Shown here piece by piece: positions 16,760 through 26,253 of a stretch of DNA of 40,189 nt. The stretch's first letter is position 1; every line of letters starts with the position of its first letter. Made by a program: the position numbers and the translations under genes. Location of the stretch: positions 1 to 40,189 of the forward strand of contig JACPVI010000001.1 of NCBI GenBank assembly GCA_016191815.1, given 5' to 3'. Under the pieces are notes generated by a model. The model made no database searches. It was not told the origin of the DNA and was given only the letters and a program-made list of their open reading frames with translations. The DNA is from Myxococcales bacterium. GTDB lineage: Bacteria; Myxococcota; Myxococcia; Myxococcales; Myxococcaceae.

Positions 16760-17161
16760 CTATCCGGGGCCTCTCGTCCGCGGACCGATCGCCCATGCGA
16801 TTTGCCGCTCCGGCCACCGGAGCGCCCCGATGCAGGCGCGGTCGTCGGCAGCCAGCGTCACCCCGTTGAAGTCGACGCAGGCGACCTCTCCGGTGAATGG
16901 TGCGCTGCCGCTATGGAGCACGCGCTGGCTCAGCGCCCGTTGCCACTGGCGCAGCGCCGGATGGCCGCTGGGGTGCGGGGGACAGAACTGCCCGTCGAGG
17001 GGCGGCACGTTCCAGTAGTGGCCGACCACCTGGGTCCGATCGCGCAGAACCAGCGGATCCGCGTCCTGCCACCAGGTCGCTCGCTTCATCGACCGGCGGA
17101 CTCCATCGGAGTCCTCGAACGGCTCTTCGGCAGCTACCTCGTGACCCTTGTCGGGTTCCCC
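16760..17161 (-). pseudogene. Metallophosphoesterase, C-terminal remnant
   Basis: The minus-strand frame contains VRRSMKRATWWQDADPLVLR, VVGHYWNVPP, VACVDFNGVTLAADDRACIG and ALRWPERQIAW. This is the closing section of calcineurin-like phosphoesterases, where GHYW is followed by the C-[VL]-D-[FY] strand. The N-terminal metal-binding half (D-H, GDxxDRG, GNHE) is absent. Upstream sequence in this frame is Arg/Pro-rich and unlike the family, so I read this as a decayed remnant without catalytic residues. The downstream end appears natural. Confidence 0.55.
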
Positions 17162-17278
17162 GGCTATAGGTGACCGAGTCCGTCGATGTCGAGCCGCAGC
17201 AGAGGTGACGAGGCGATTGCCGCCCCCGCCGGGCCCCATCTACGCCGAGGGCCCCGGCGGCGGAATGGCCCCGAGTCC

Positions 17279-17298
17279 ATTTTACTCATGAGTAAAAT
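17279..17298 (+). promoter_or_regulatory. Perfect 20-bp AT-rich palindrome
   Basis: ATTTTACTCATGAGTAAAAT is a perfect palindrome 18 nt upstream of the ATG of the AAA_14 remnant, inside GC-rich DNA. It looks like a dimeric-regulator operator or promoter element that arrived with the ATPase gene. Confidence 0.6.
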
Positions 17299-17315
17299 TG
17301 ACCATATGCTATTTC

Positions 17316-17700
17316 ATGCGCATCGCTCGCTACCTGCGCCCCGCGGTCGAGAAGGCGCTGGCCATGCGGAAGATGGCGTTCGTGGGTGGGCCACGCCAGG
17401 TGGGAAAGACGACGCTGGGACGACCCTCGCCAGCGCCCGGCCATTCGGCGTGCCGAGCTGCCCCCAGGCGAGCGGCTGCTCATCTTCGACGAGGTCCACA
17501 AATATGCTCGCTGGCGAAACCTGCTCAAGGGCATCTGGGACACCGAGAAGTCGCTCCGCCAGATTGTCGTGACTGGCTCGGCGCGGCTCGATTACTACCG
17601 CAAGGGCGGCGAATCGCTCGCGGGCCGATATCGCTACTTTCGCCTGCACCCCTTCTCGCTGCCCGAGCTGAGCGCGGCGGCCGCGCGCAGCGACCTCTGA
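17316..17700 (+). pseudogene. AAA_14/DUF4143 ATPase, frameshifted and truncated
   Basis: From the ATG at 17316 the frame reads MRIARYLRPAVEKALAMRKM and the Walker A motif GGPRQVGKTT. The family then continues only in the next frame: RWDDPRQRPAIRRAEL, Walker B LLIFDEVHKYARWRN, IVVTGSARLDYY and GRYRYFRLHPFSLPELS, stopping at 17698-17700. So there is a frameshift plus loss of roughly 15 residues directly after the P-loop, and the whole C-terminal DUF4143 region is missing. Intact members have about 370-400 residues. They are accessory ATPases of uncertain role, often horizontally acquired. Not expected to be functional. Confidence 0.75.
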
Positions 17701-17842
17701 GCGTTTCTGCTCCGAGCTATCCATGCCTTGATCGCCTTCCCGGCCGTCCGCACGCTCCCAAGGCAAGGCGCGGACGAATCGGCGCCCCGCCCGCACCGCG
17801 CTCGGTTGCCGCTGCCCTTTGCACTCCCCAACTAGGGCGCAG

Positions 17843-20389
17843 ATGGGCTCCAAAGCGGACATCACCCTCTCGGTGGACCCCCGGAGGCTAAGGGGGCGGG
17901 TGGACGAGTCGGCCTTTCGCTTCTCGACGACGCGCGAGCTGGTCGACGGCCAGCCGGCGCTCGTCGGGCTGACCTACCAGACGCGGCTCAGGCAAGCCCT
18001 CGGCCTGGCGGCCGCGTCCCACCACAAGGGGCTGAACGTGTTCGCCTCGGGACCGTCGGGCGTGCACAAGAGCCGCGCGGTGCTCGAGGTGCTGAAGGAG
18101 GAGGCCCGGCGCCGGGCCACTCCGAGCGACTGGTGCTACGTCTTCAACTTCGAGTCGCCGGACCGGCCGAGGGCGATCGCCCTTCCCCCCGGCTGGGGCC
18201 GCCGCTTCGCCCAGGACATGGAGCACTTCGTGGCCGAGGTCCGGAGGGACATCCCGCGGGCCTTCGAGAGCGAGGAGTACCGGCGCAAGCACCGGCGGAT
18301 CCACGACGAGCTGGAGCGGCGGCGGGCGGCCGTCACCGCCGAGCTCCAGCAGCTTGCCCGGCAGCAGGGCTTCGTGGCCGAGCTGGGCCCCGCCGGATTG
18401 GCGGTGAGCCCCAGCAACTCCGGCGGCCGGCCGTTCACCACCAGCGAGTTCGAGGCCCTCCCGGCAGAGGCGCGGCAGCGCATCGAGGAGGCGGGGTTGC
18501 GGCTGCACCGCGAGCTGGAGTCGCGCCTTCGGCAGGTGAGGAGCGTGGAGAAGGACTACCGGCAGCGCGAGCAGCAACTCGAGCGGGACACCGCGCTGCG
18601 CATCGCCGAGAGCGCCCTGGAGGAGCTGCGCGAGCGCTACCGGGAGGTTGCGCCGGTCCTCGAGTACCTGGAGCAGGTGAGCAAGGACGTGCCCAAGCGG
18701 TTGGATGAGCTTCGCTCCGCAGAAGAGGAGCACCGGGGCGCTCTCTTGGCCGCGCTCGAGGGCAGGTCGCGGGGCTTCCGCCACTACGGCGTCAACGTGC
18801 TGGTGGACCGAGGCGACGCCGAGGGCGCGCCGGTGGTGTTCGAGACCGACCCCACCTTCAGCAACCTCTGCGGCACCATCGACCGGAGGGTGGAGTTCGG
18901 AAACCTGGTGACCGACTTCACGCTCTTGCGCGCGGGCTCCCTGCACCGGGCGAATGGCGGCTATCTGGTGCTCTTCGCGGAGGACCTGCTCCGCCAGCTC
19001 GGCTCGTACCAGGCGCTGAAGAAGAGCCTGCACTCCCAGCAGGTCACCATCGAGGACCTCGCCAGCACCCTGGGGCTGGCGGTGGCCCAGCTGATCAAGC
19101 CGCAGCCGATCCCGCTCGACGTGCGGGTGGTGCTGGTCGGGCCGCCGCTGCTCTACCACCTGCTGTGGATGCTGGACCCTTCCTTCCGCAAGCTATTCCA
19201 GGTGCGGGCGGACTTCGACGACCAGGTCGATGCCACGGCGGAGAATCTCCAGGCCTTCGCCCGTGACCTGGGGGCCCTCGCCCGCGAGGAGGGGCTGCTG
19301 CCCTTGGACCGCAGCGGCGTCGCCCGCACCGCCGAGCACGCCATGCGCATCGCCGAGGACAAGCGGAAGCTCTCCTTGCGCTTCGGCGCGCTGGCGCAGC
19401 TGCTCCACGAGGCCAACCACCTCGCGCAGGGGGAAGGCGCCTCGGCCATCTCTCGCCGCCACCTCGAGGCCGCCGATGAGGCGCGCCGCTTTCGAAGCAG
19501 CCTGCCGCTGGAGCACCTGCGGGAGCTCATCAAGCGGGAAGTGCTGATCGTCCGCACCGCGGGCGAGAAGGTGGGCCAGCTCAACGGGCTGGCCCTCTCG
19601 GCGGTGGGAGAGGCGGTGATCGGCCGGCCGGTGCGCATCACCGCGGTCGTTCGGCCCGGCCACGGCGAGTTGGTGGACATCGAGCGGCGAGCCGAGCTGG
19701 GCGGCCGCATTCACACCAAGGCGGTGATGATCCTCGGCGGCTATCTGGCCTCGAGGTACGCCGCAGAGCTGCCGCTCTCGCTCTCGGCCCAGCTCACCTT
19801 CGAGCAGTCCTACTCGGAGATTGAAGGAGACAGCGCCTCCTTGGGGGAGGCGCTCGCCCTTTTGTCGGCGATCGGCGGCTTCCCCTTGCGGCAGGAGCTG
19901 GCGGTGACCGGAAGCGTGAGCCAGGCGGGAGAGGTGCAGCCGGTGGGAGGGGCGACGGACAAGATCGAGGCCTACTTCGAGGTTTGCCAGGCGGTGGGCC
20001 TGACCGGCCGGCAGGGCGTCATCGTTCCCTGGGCCAACCTGGACCACATCCACCTGCGGGACGAGGTGGTGGAGGCCGTGAGGCAGGGCCGGTTCCAGGT
20101 GTTCGCGGTTCGAACGGTGGACCAGGCGCTGGAGCTGACCAGCGGGCTCTCGGCAGGGGAGGCGGACAAGTCGGGCCGCTTCCCGCCGGAATCCGCCAAC
20201 GGCCGGGTGCGGAGCAGCCTGGAGCGGCTGGCCTCGGTGGTGCGGGAGTACCGGGCGCCCTCCGCGGTGGAGGCGGTTCCAGGGCACGCGGCGCGGCCGC
20301 TTCCGCCCACCGCGCCGACGCCGGGACCGGAGCATCCGCCGGGAGGTCCTCCTCCGCCGCCTGTCGGGAGGCGGCCGCGGTCCAAGTGA
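17843..20389 (+). CDS. Lon-like ATP-dependent protease (AAA_32 + Lon C-terminal)
   Basis: This 848-residue cytoplasmic protein starts at the ATG at 17843; a TTG eight codons upstream is less likely. The N-terminal P-loop reads GPSGVHKS (70-77), with His where the Walker A Gly is usual. A long helical insertion with coiled-coil-like stretches (REQQLERDTA) spans about 150-300. A second AAA-type section contains RANGGYLVLFAEDLL and LVGPPLLYHLLWMLD. The protease domain has EGDSAS with catalytic Ser664 and TDKIEAYF with catalytic Lys707, 43 residues apart as in Lon. The tail after 740 is Pro-rich and disordered-looking. It probably degrades damaged or regulatory proteins. The altered Walker A raises the question of ATP use at that site. 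Confidence 0.9.
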   Translation: MGSKADITLSVDPRRLRGRVDESAFRFSTTRELVDGQPALVGLTYQTRLRQALGLAAASHHKGLNVFASGPSGVHKSRAVLEVLKEEARRRATPSDWCYVFNFESPDRPRAIALPPGWGRRFAQDMEHFVAEVRRDIPRAFESEEYRRKHRRIHDELERRRAAVTAELQQLARQQGFVAELGPAGLAVSPSNSGGRPFTTSEFEALPAEARQRIEEAGLRLHRELESRLRQVRSVEKDYRQREQQLERDTALRIAESALEELRERYREVAPVLEYLEQVSKDVPKRLDELRSAEEEHRGALLAALEGRSRGFRHYGVNVLVDRGDAEGAPVVFETDPTFSNLCGTIDRRVEFGNLVTDFTLLRAGSLHRANGGYLVLFAEDLLRQLGSYQALKKSLHSQQVTIEDLASTLGLAVAQLIKPQPIPLDVRVVLVGPPLLYHLLWMLDPSFRKLFQVRADFDDQVDATAENLQAFARDLGALAREEGLLPLDRSGVARTAEHAMRIAEDKRKLSLRFGALAQLLHEANHLAQGEGASAISRRHLEAADEARRFRSSLPLEHLRELIKREVLIVRTAGEKVGQLNGLALSAVGEAVIGRPVRITAVVRPGHGELVDIERRAELGGRIHTKAVMILGGYLASRYAAELPLSLSAQLTFEQSYSEIEGDSASLGEALALLSAIGGFPLRQELAVTGSVSQAGEVQPVGGATDKIEAYFEVCQAVGLTGRQGVIVPWANLDHIHLRDEVVEAVRQGRFQVFAVRTVDQALELTSGLSAGEADKSGRFPPESANGRVRSSLERLASVVREYRAPSAVEAVPGHAARPLPPTAPTPGPEHPPGGPPPPPVGRRPRSK

Positions 20390-20534
20390 CGCCGAGCGCA
20401 GCGGCGCCGCGTCGCCAAAGACACTGAAAGGCGGCCCGGTCCACCTGGCCGGAGGAAGCGGGGCGGAGCCGCCCTGAGGGTTTTCCGCCGCGTCTGCGCT
20501 GGTGCCACACTGGAGCCCCTCCTCCGGGGAGCCA

Positions 20535-20639
20535 GTGCGCACTGCCGTTCTTGCCGTCCTGCTCGTCGCCGCTGGCTGTGGCCGCCGCCCCGGCAGCGAG
20601 GGCCTGAACCAAAACCTCTTCCTCTCCTTCTGCAAATAG
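20535..20639 (+). CDS. 34-residue small lipoprotein
   Basis: GTG at 20535 opens a 34-codon frame: a short basic start, the hydrophobic AVLAVLLV, the lipobox VAAGC (Cys at 15), then GRRPGSEGLNQNLFLSFCK. This is the layout of small entericidin-like or orphan lipoproteins, with 19 residues after the lipidated Cys. GGGGAG lies only 3 nt upstream, closer than ideal. The stop is followed at once by a terminator-like hairpin, which supports a real short transcript. No homologue is recognised. Confidence 0.5.
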   Translation: MRTAVLAVLLVAAGCGRRPGSEGLNQNLFLSFCK

Positions 20640-20656
20640 AGAGGCCTTTTCGTTTT
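20621..20656 (+). terminator. Hairpin with T-rich tail after the small lipoprotein
   Basis: CCTCTC (20621-20626) pairs with GAGAGG (20639-20644) across a 12-nt loop, followed by CCTTTTCGTTTT (20645-20656). The short stem plus T-tract fits a Rho-independent terminator overlapping the last codons of the lipoprotein gene, and it separates that gene from the GH9 promoter. Confidence 0.5.
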
Positions 20657-20692
20657 CAGAGAAGGTGAGAGGGCGTTTCCCACCGCGCGCCA

Positions 20693-20721
20693 TTGACGCG
20701 CGGGCGGCATCTCCGTACCTT
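20693..20721 (+). promoter_or_regulatory. Probable promoter of the GH9-diguanylate cyclase pair
   Basis: TTGACG (20693-20698) and TACCTT (20716-20721) are separated by 17 nt, about 95 nt upstream of the GTG start at 20817. The leader between them carries a strong GC hairpin (GGGGGCTCCCTCGGGAGC), so attenuation is conceivable. Confidence 0.45.
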
Positions 20722-20816
20722 GCTCGTGCCGAGACGCGAGCCGAAAAGGGGGCTCCCTCGGGAGCGGGCCGCGCGACGGTTGGACTGATTCTGGCCAGCC
20801 TTTGCGTGGAGTCGCC

Positions 20817-22955
20817 GTGAAACTGACAAGGACGTTGTTTCTCTCTCTGCTCGCCCTGGGAGCGCGCGCGGGCGCGCTCGAGGTGTGGGCCAACCAGGTG
20901 GGCTTCGACTCCGCCGGGCCGAAGCGCTTCCGGGTGGTGGCGCCTTTGGACTACGGGAAGGTGCCGGCGAGCTTCGAGCTGTTGGACTCCGCGGGGGTGG
21001 TGCGCCACTTGGGCACCGCGAGCTACCAGGGCTTCGAGTGGGGCCGGCACTTCTGGCTGGGCGAGGCCGGCTCCTTCAAGACGCCGGGCACCTACCGCAT
21101 CCGGGCGAAGCTGAGCACCGACACGGCGACCTCCTACTCTTTCGAGGTCGGGGACGACGCCCCGATGCGCGCGGCGGCGAGAGCGATGGTGGAGTTCTTC
21201 TTCGTGCAGCGCTGCGGCGGCGCGGTGCCTCTCTGGCATGCGGCCTGCCACACCGACGACGGCAAGACCCCCTCCGGCCAGCGCCAGGACTTCAGCGGCG
21301 GCTGGCACGATGCGGGCGAGTACCAGAAATACCCCGGCTTCTTCCACCCCTGGGCCACCCACTCGCTTTTGGAAGCCTACGAGCGGAGGCGAGCGCTCTT
21401 CGAGTCGATGGACGTCCTCACCAAGAACGGAGTGCCGGACATCCTCGAGGAGGCGGTGTGGGGCGCGAAGTTCGAGTCGAAGATGACCGAGGCCAACGGC
21501 CACGTCTGGGTGCGCATCGTCAAGGTGCGCAGCGGCTCGAGCTGGGTCACCCCCGAGGCGGACACCGATCGGGTGACCAACACCAGCGACGATCGGCTGG
21601 TGGCGGACCACGACTCCTCGAGCGGCCCACCTCCGCCCAACTCCCAGGCCACCCTGGTGGCCGCCAACCTGGCCAGGCTCCACCGCATCCTCAAGACGCG
21701 CGGGGGCCTGCCGGCCCCCGATCCGTCCTGGCTGCCCCAGGCGGAGTCCATCTGGTCCTACTACCTCACCCAGACGGGGGGCTCGCTTCCCTACGGCGCG
21801 GCCGAAGGCAACCTCCTCGCCGCCATCGAGCTGTACCTCGCCACCTCTGACGTGAAGTACCGCACCGCGGCCGACTCGGCGGCGAGCGCGCTGGCGGCGG
21901 CGCTGATCAACGACCCGTCGCTGCAAGACGCAGATTTCGTCGGGGCAGGCAGGGGCCCGGCCGCGCTGGCGGTGTACCTGGAGCGCTTCCCTCAGGGCAG
22001 CTCAGCGGCCAAGGCTCGGCAGGCGATCGTCGCGGCGCTGGACCACGCCGTGACCAATCTCTGGTCCAACCCGGTGGGGCTGGTCAAGCGCAGCTACTAC
22101 GGCCAGCGGGTGTACTTCGTGGGAGAGGCGATTGCCCCGGACGGCTGGCTCAGGCTGGGGCAGAACGCCGGTTACGGCTATACCGCCTACGCCGCTCACC
22201 TCGGAGCCGCCCTCACCGGCGATGCGCGCTACCTCCAGCTCGCCGCGGATCAGCTCGATTGGATCCTCGGCGCCAACCCGCAGCGCTGGTGCATGGTGCA
22301 CGGCATCGGCAAGGACCACATGAAGGGCTACCACCACCGCTACGCCTGGATTCCCGGCCACCTCGACGGCGCGGTGCCGGGGACGGTGCCCAACGGCTAC
22401 GCCCGGGACAAGAATGCGCTCTCCGCCGACGCGCCGTGGGTGGACACCAAGGCCAACACCGAGACGGTGATCGGTCCCTGGCGGGACATCGACGTCACCA
22501 GCCACGTCAGCAACGAGCCGTGGCTGCCGAACAATGCCGGGGTCTTCCTCGCCCTGGCGAGTGCGCCCTACACGCCCGCCTCGCCCCCTTCGCCGGACGC
22601 TGGGGTCGACGCCGGACCGCCCCCGCCGGCCGACGCGGGCGCCGCCGACGCCGGACCCGCCGACTCGGGGCAGCCAGCCGTTGACGCCGGCAACCCCGGG
22701 GACGTCGGTGCGCCCGATTCCGGCCTGCCGCCTGCCGGCTCGGACGCGGGCACCCAGCCGAAGGAGCGGCCCTCTTCGGCCAAAGACTCCTCGGTGCTCG
22801 GAGGTTGCGGCTGCTCCTCCGCTCCGCTGTTGCCGCTGGCGCTCCTCTTCGCGGCGGGGGTGAGGCGCAGGCGGCCCGGTTTTGGTTTGGCGCCCGGATG
22901 TGCTAGGAGAGCGCCGAAGTCGAAAAGGGGATTGACCTCAGGAGGAGCGCGGTGA
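20817..22955 (+). CDS. GH9 endoglucanase with MYXO-CTERM tag
   Basis: The protein starts at GTG 20817 (GGAG at 20808-20811) with signal peptide MKLTRTLFLSLLALGARAGA. An N-terminal Ig-like CelD_N domain (LEVWANQVGFDSAGPKRF) spans about 20-115. The GH9 barrel has GGWHDAGEYQKY (161-172), where family members normally have DAGD: the catalytic-base Asp is Glu here. It ends with YHHRYAW and the acid Glu in NEPWLPNNAG. An Asp/Ala/Gly/Pro linker leads to GGCGCSS (about 662), a hydrophobic stretch and VRRRR, the MYXO-CTERM surface-sorting tag. Unusually, 26 more residues follow the Arg cluster. The stop overlaps the next start as GTGA. Likely a surface or secreted beta-glucanase. Confidence 0.88.
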   Translation: MKLTRTLFLSLLALGARAGALEVWANQVGFDSAGPKRFRVVAPLDYGKVPASFELLDSAGVVRHLGTASYQGFEWGRHFWLGEAGSFKTPGTYRIRAKLSTDTATSYSFEVGDDAPMRAAARAMVEFFFVQRCGGAVPLWHAACHTDDGKTPSGQRQDFSGGWHDAGEYQKYPGFFHPWATHSLLEAYERRRALFESMDVLTKNGVPDILEEAVWGAKFESKMTEANGHVWVRIVKVRSGSSWVTPEADTDRVTNTSDDRLVADHDSSSGPPPPNSQATLVAANLARLHRILKTRGGLPAPDPSWLPQAESIWSYYLTQTGGSLPYGAAEGNLLAAIELYLATSDVKYRTAADSAASALAAALINDPSLQDADFVGAGRGPAALAVYLERFPQGSSAAKARQAIVAALDHAVTNLWSNPVGLVKRSYYGQRVYFVGEAIAPDGWLRLGQNAGYGYTAYAAHLGAALTGDARYLQLAADQLDWILGANPQRWCMVHGIGKDHMKGYHHRYAWIPGHLDGAVPGTVPNGYARDKNALSADAPWVDTKANTETVIGPWRDIDVTSHVSNEPWLPNNAGVFLALASAPYTPASPPSPDAGVDAGPPPPADAGAADAGPADSGQPAVDAGNPGDVGAPDSGLPPAGSDAGTQPKERPSSAKDSSVLGGCGCSSAPLLPLALLFAAGVRRRRPGFGLAPGCARRAPKSKRGLTSGGAR

Positions 22956-24103
22956 CCGCCTCTCCATCGGGCTTCCCTCGCGACTGCGCCAGCGTCTATT
23001 CCGATTGGGAGAAGCACAAGCTCGCGGTGGCGGGCCTGTTGCGTCTGAGCGCCGTCGGGCTGGCCTGTTCCATCGTCGTCCTGGTCCTCGAAGCATTCTT
23101 CCTCAGGCCGCGGGGCACTGACTTCCGGGTGCTGCTTGGCCCGGCGATCGGAGTGCTCGCCTCGCTCGCCGCCTATGCCCACGCCAACCGGCGGGGCGTG
23201 GACATCGAGCGCCCGATGGCCCTCGCGACCGGGCTGGCCCTGGTGCTCGCGGTGGCGGGCGGGCTAGGCACCACCGTGGGCGGCTTCGGCGCGCCCTACG
23301 CCCTGGGACTGTGGCCGGTGCTGATGGCCTGGCCGCTCTTGATGCCGGGGGGCCTTCGGCGGGCGCTGCTCCCCCTGGCCGGCGGAATGCTCTTGCAGCT
23401 TCTCGCGCTGCTGATCGGCTCCGGGGGCCGGATGGCGGCCGAGGACCGTTCGCTGGCCGCGCTGCTCACCTTCTCCGGCGCCATCGGGGTGGCCACCGCC
23501 GAGGTGGTGGAGTCCTGGCGCAAGCGGGCGGCGGCGGCTTCCCCGCACGACTGGCTCACCGGCGCCTTGAGGCCGGAGGACCTCTCCACCCGGCTCAAGG
23601 AGCTGTGCGCCCTGAGGGAGCGGGATCTCGCGCCCTTCTCTCTGGTGATGCTGGACATCGACCGCTTCCGAGACATCAACGCCGACTTCGGCCGGGCGGC
23701 GGGGGACGAGGTGCTCTCCGCGCTGGCCGAGGCGGTGAGGGGAGAGATCCGCGGCCACGACTTCTTCGGGCGCACCGGAGGCGACGAGTTCCTCCTGGTT
23801 TTGGACCAGTGCGAGGGGGAGCAGGCCCTGAGCCTGGTGGAGCGGGTGCGGGGGCGCCTCTCCCAGGCGCCGGTGGAGTCGGGGGAGAAGCAGGTCCGGG
23901 TCACCTTCTCCGCCGGCATCGCCTGCGCCAACATCGGAGACAACTTCACCGCCCCGGAGCTGATTCGCTCCGCCGAGCGGGCGCTCAAGGACGGCAAGGA
24001 GGCGGCGAGGGGCAGGACCGCCCTCACCCGGACGGAGCCGGAGCTGCCGCTGCCGATCGCCCTGGCTTCTCCGCGAGAGGGGAAACAGGGATACCTCAGC
24101 TAG
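22952..24103 (+). CDS. Membrane-bound diguanylate cyclase (GGDEF)
   Basis: The 383-residue protein has about six hydrophobic segments in residues 25-185 forming a membrane sensor region, then a GGDEF domain (about 198-365). The active site is intact: FSLVMLDIDRFRDINADFG and RTGGDEF (276-280). An inhibitory I-site RxxD (RGHD, 267-270) lies five residues before GGDEF, predicting product feedback. It makes c-di-GMP from GTP. GTG at 22952 overlaps the GH9 stop by 4 nt with AGGAGGAG upstream, so its translation is coupled to the cellulase. The sensed signal is unknown; no named periplasmic domain is seen. Confidence 0.93.
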   Translation: MTASPSGFPRDCASVYSDWEKHKLAVAGLLRLSAVGLACSIVVLVLEAFFLRPRGTDFRVLLGPAIGVLASLAAYAHANRRGVDIERPMALATGLALVLAVAGGLGTTVGGFGAPYALGLWPVLMAWPLLMPGGLRRALLPLAGGMLLQLLALLIGSGGRMAAEDRSLAALLTFSGAIGVATAEVVESWRKRAAAASPHDWLTGALRPEDLSTRLKELCALRERDLAPFSLVMLDIDRFRDINADFGRAAGDEVLSALAEAVRGEIRGHDFFGRTGGDEFLLVLDQCEGEQALSLVERVRGRLSQAPVESGEKQVRVTFSAGIACANIGDNFTAPELIRSAERALKDGKEAARGRTALTRTEPELPLPIALASPREGKQGYLS

Positions 24104-24203
24104 GGGCCTGAAACCGGATTACCCGATCATTCTCGCGGCCGATCCATCCGCGTCTGCGTCGTTGGGCTCCCTGCGCCGTACCGACGGGTACGGCTCGGCG
24201 CCC

Positions 24204-24210
<7 letters not shown>
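24097..24210. repeat. Inverted repeat spanning both stop codons of convergent genes
   Basis: CAGCTAGGGGC (24097-24107) and its exact reverse complement (24200-24210) flank the gap between the cyclase and ptsI genes. Each arm contains the TAG stop of one gene. A further 8-bp stem lies between the arms. The whole could fold as one 114-nt structure on either transcript. Confidence 0.6.
24175..24194. terminator. Hairpin between convergent cyclase and ptsI genes
   Basis: GCCGTACC (24175-24182) and GGTACGGC (24187-24194) form a perfect 8-bp stem with a GACG tetraloop. Its position between convergent genes suggests a bidirectional terminator, although there is no T-tract. Confidence 0.5.
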
Positions 24211-25961
<1,751 letters not shown>

Positions 25962-25965
25962 GCCG

Positions 25966-26253
25966 TCACTGCCCCTCCCCGAATCGGTCGGCGATGAGGG
26001 CGGCGATCTCCTCGAGGCAGGATACGGCGTCTTCGCCCTCGCAGCGGATTTTCACCTTCATCCCCTGGGCTGCCGCCAGCATCAGCACGCCCATGATGGA
26101 TTTCCCGTTCACCGTCTGACCCTCGCACTCCAGCCACACCTCGCTCTTGTAGCGGTTGGCCGCCTTCACCAACTGCGCCGCCGCCCGGGCGTGCAGGCCC
26201 AGCGCGTTGACGATCTCGTACTCGCCTTCCGCCACCTGGCGCATCCTCCCCAT
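25966..26253 (-). CDS. ptsH: HPr phosphocarrier protein
   Basis: A 95-residue HPr: the EI-phosphorylated His lies in LGLHARAAAQ (His21) and the regulatory Ser in NGKSIMGV (Ser52), so both phosphorylation routes (EI and the HPr kinase encoded nearby) are available. The ATG at 26253 overlaps the EIID stop as TGATG. A second ATG at 26244 has GGGAGG touching it, too close to act as its Shine-Dalgarno. It carries phosphate from EI to EIIA and probably signals carbon status through Ser phosphorylation. Confidence 0.95.
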   Translation of the reverse strand: MGRMRQVAEGEYEIVNALGLHARAAAQLVKAANRYKSEVWLECEGQTVNGKSIMGVLMLAAAQGMKVKIRCEGEDAVSCLEEIAALIADRFGEGQ

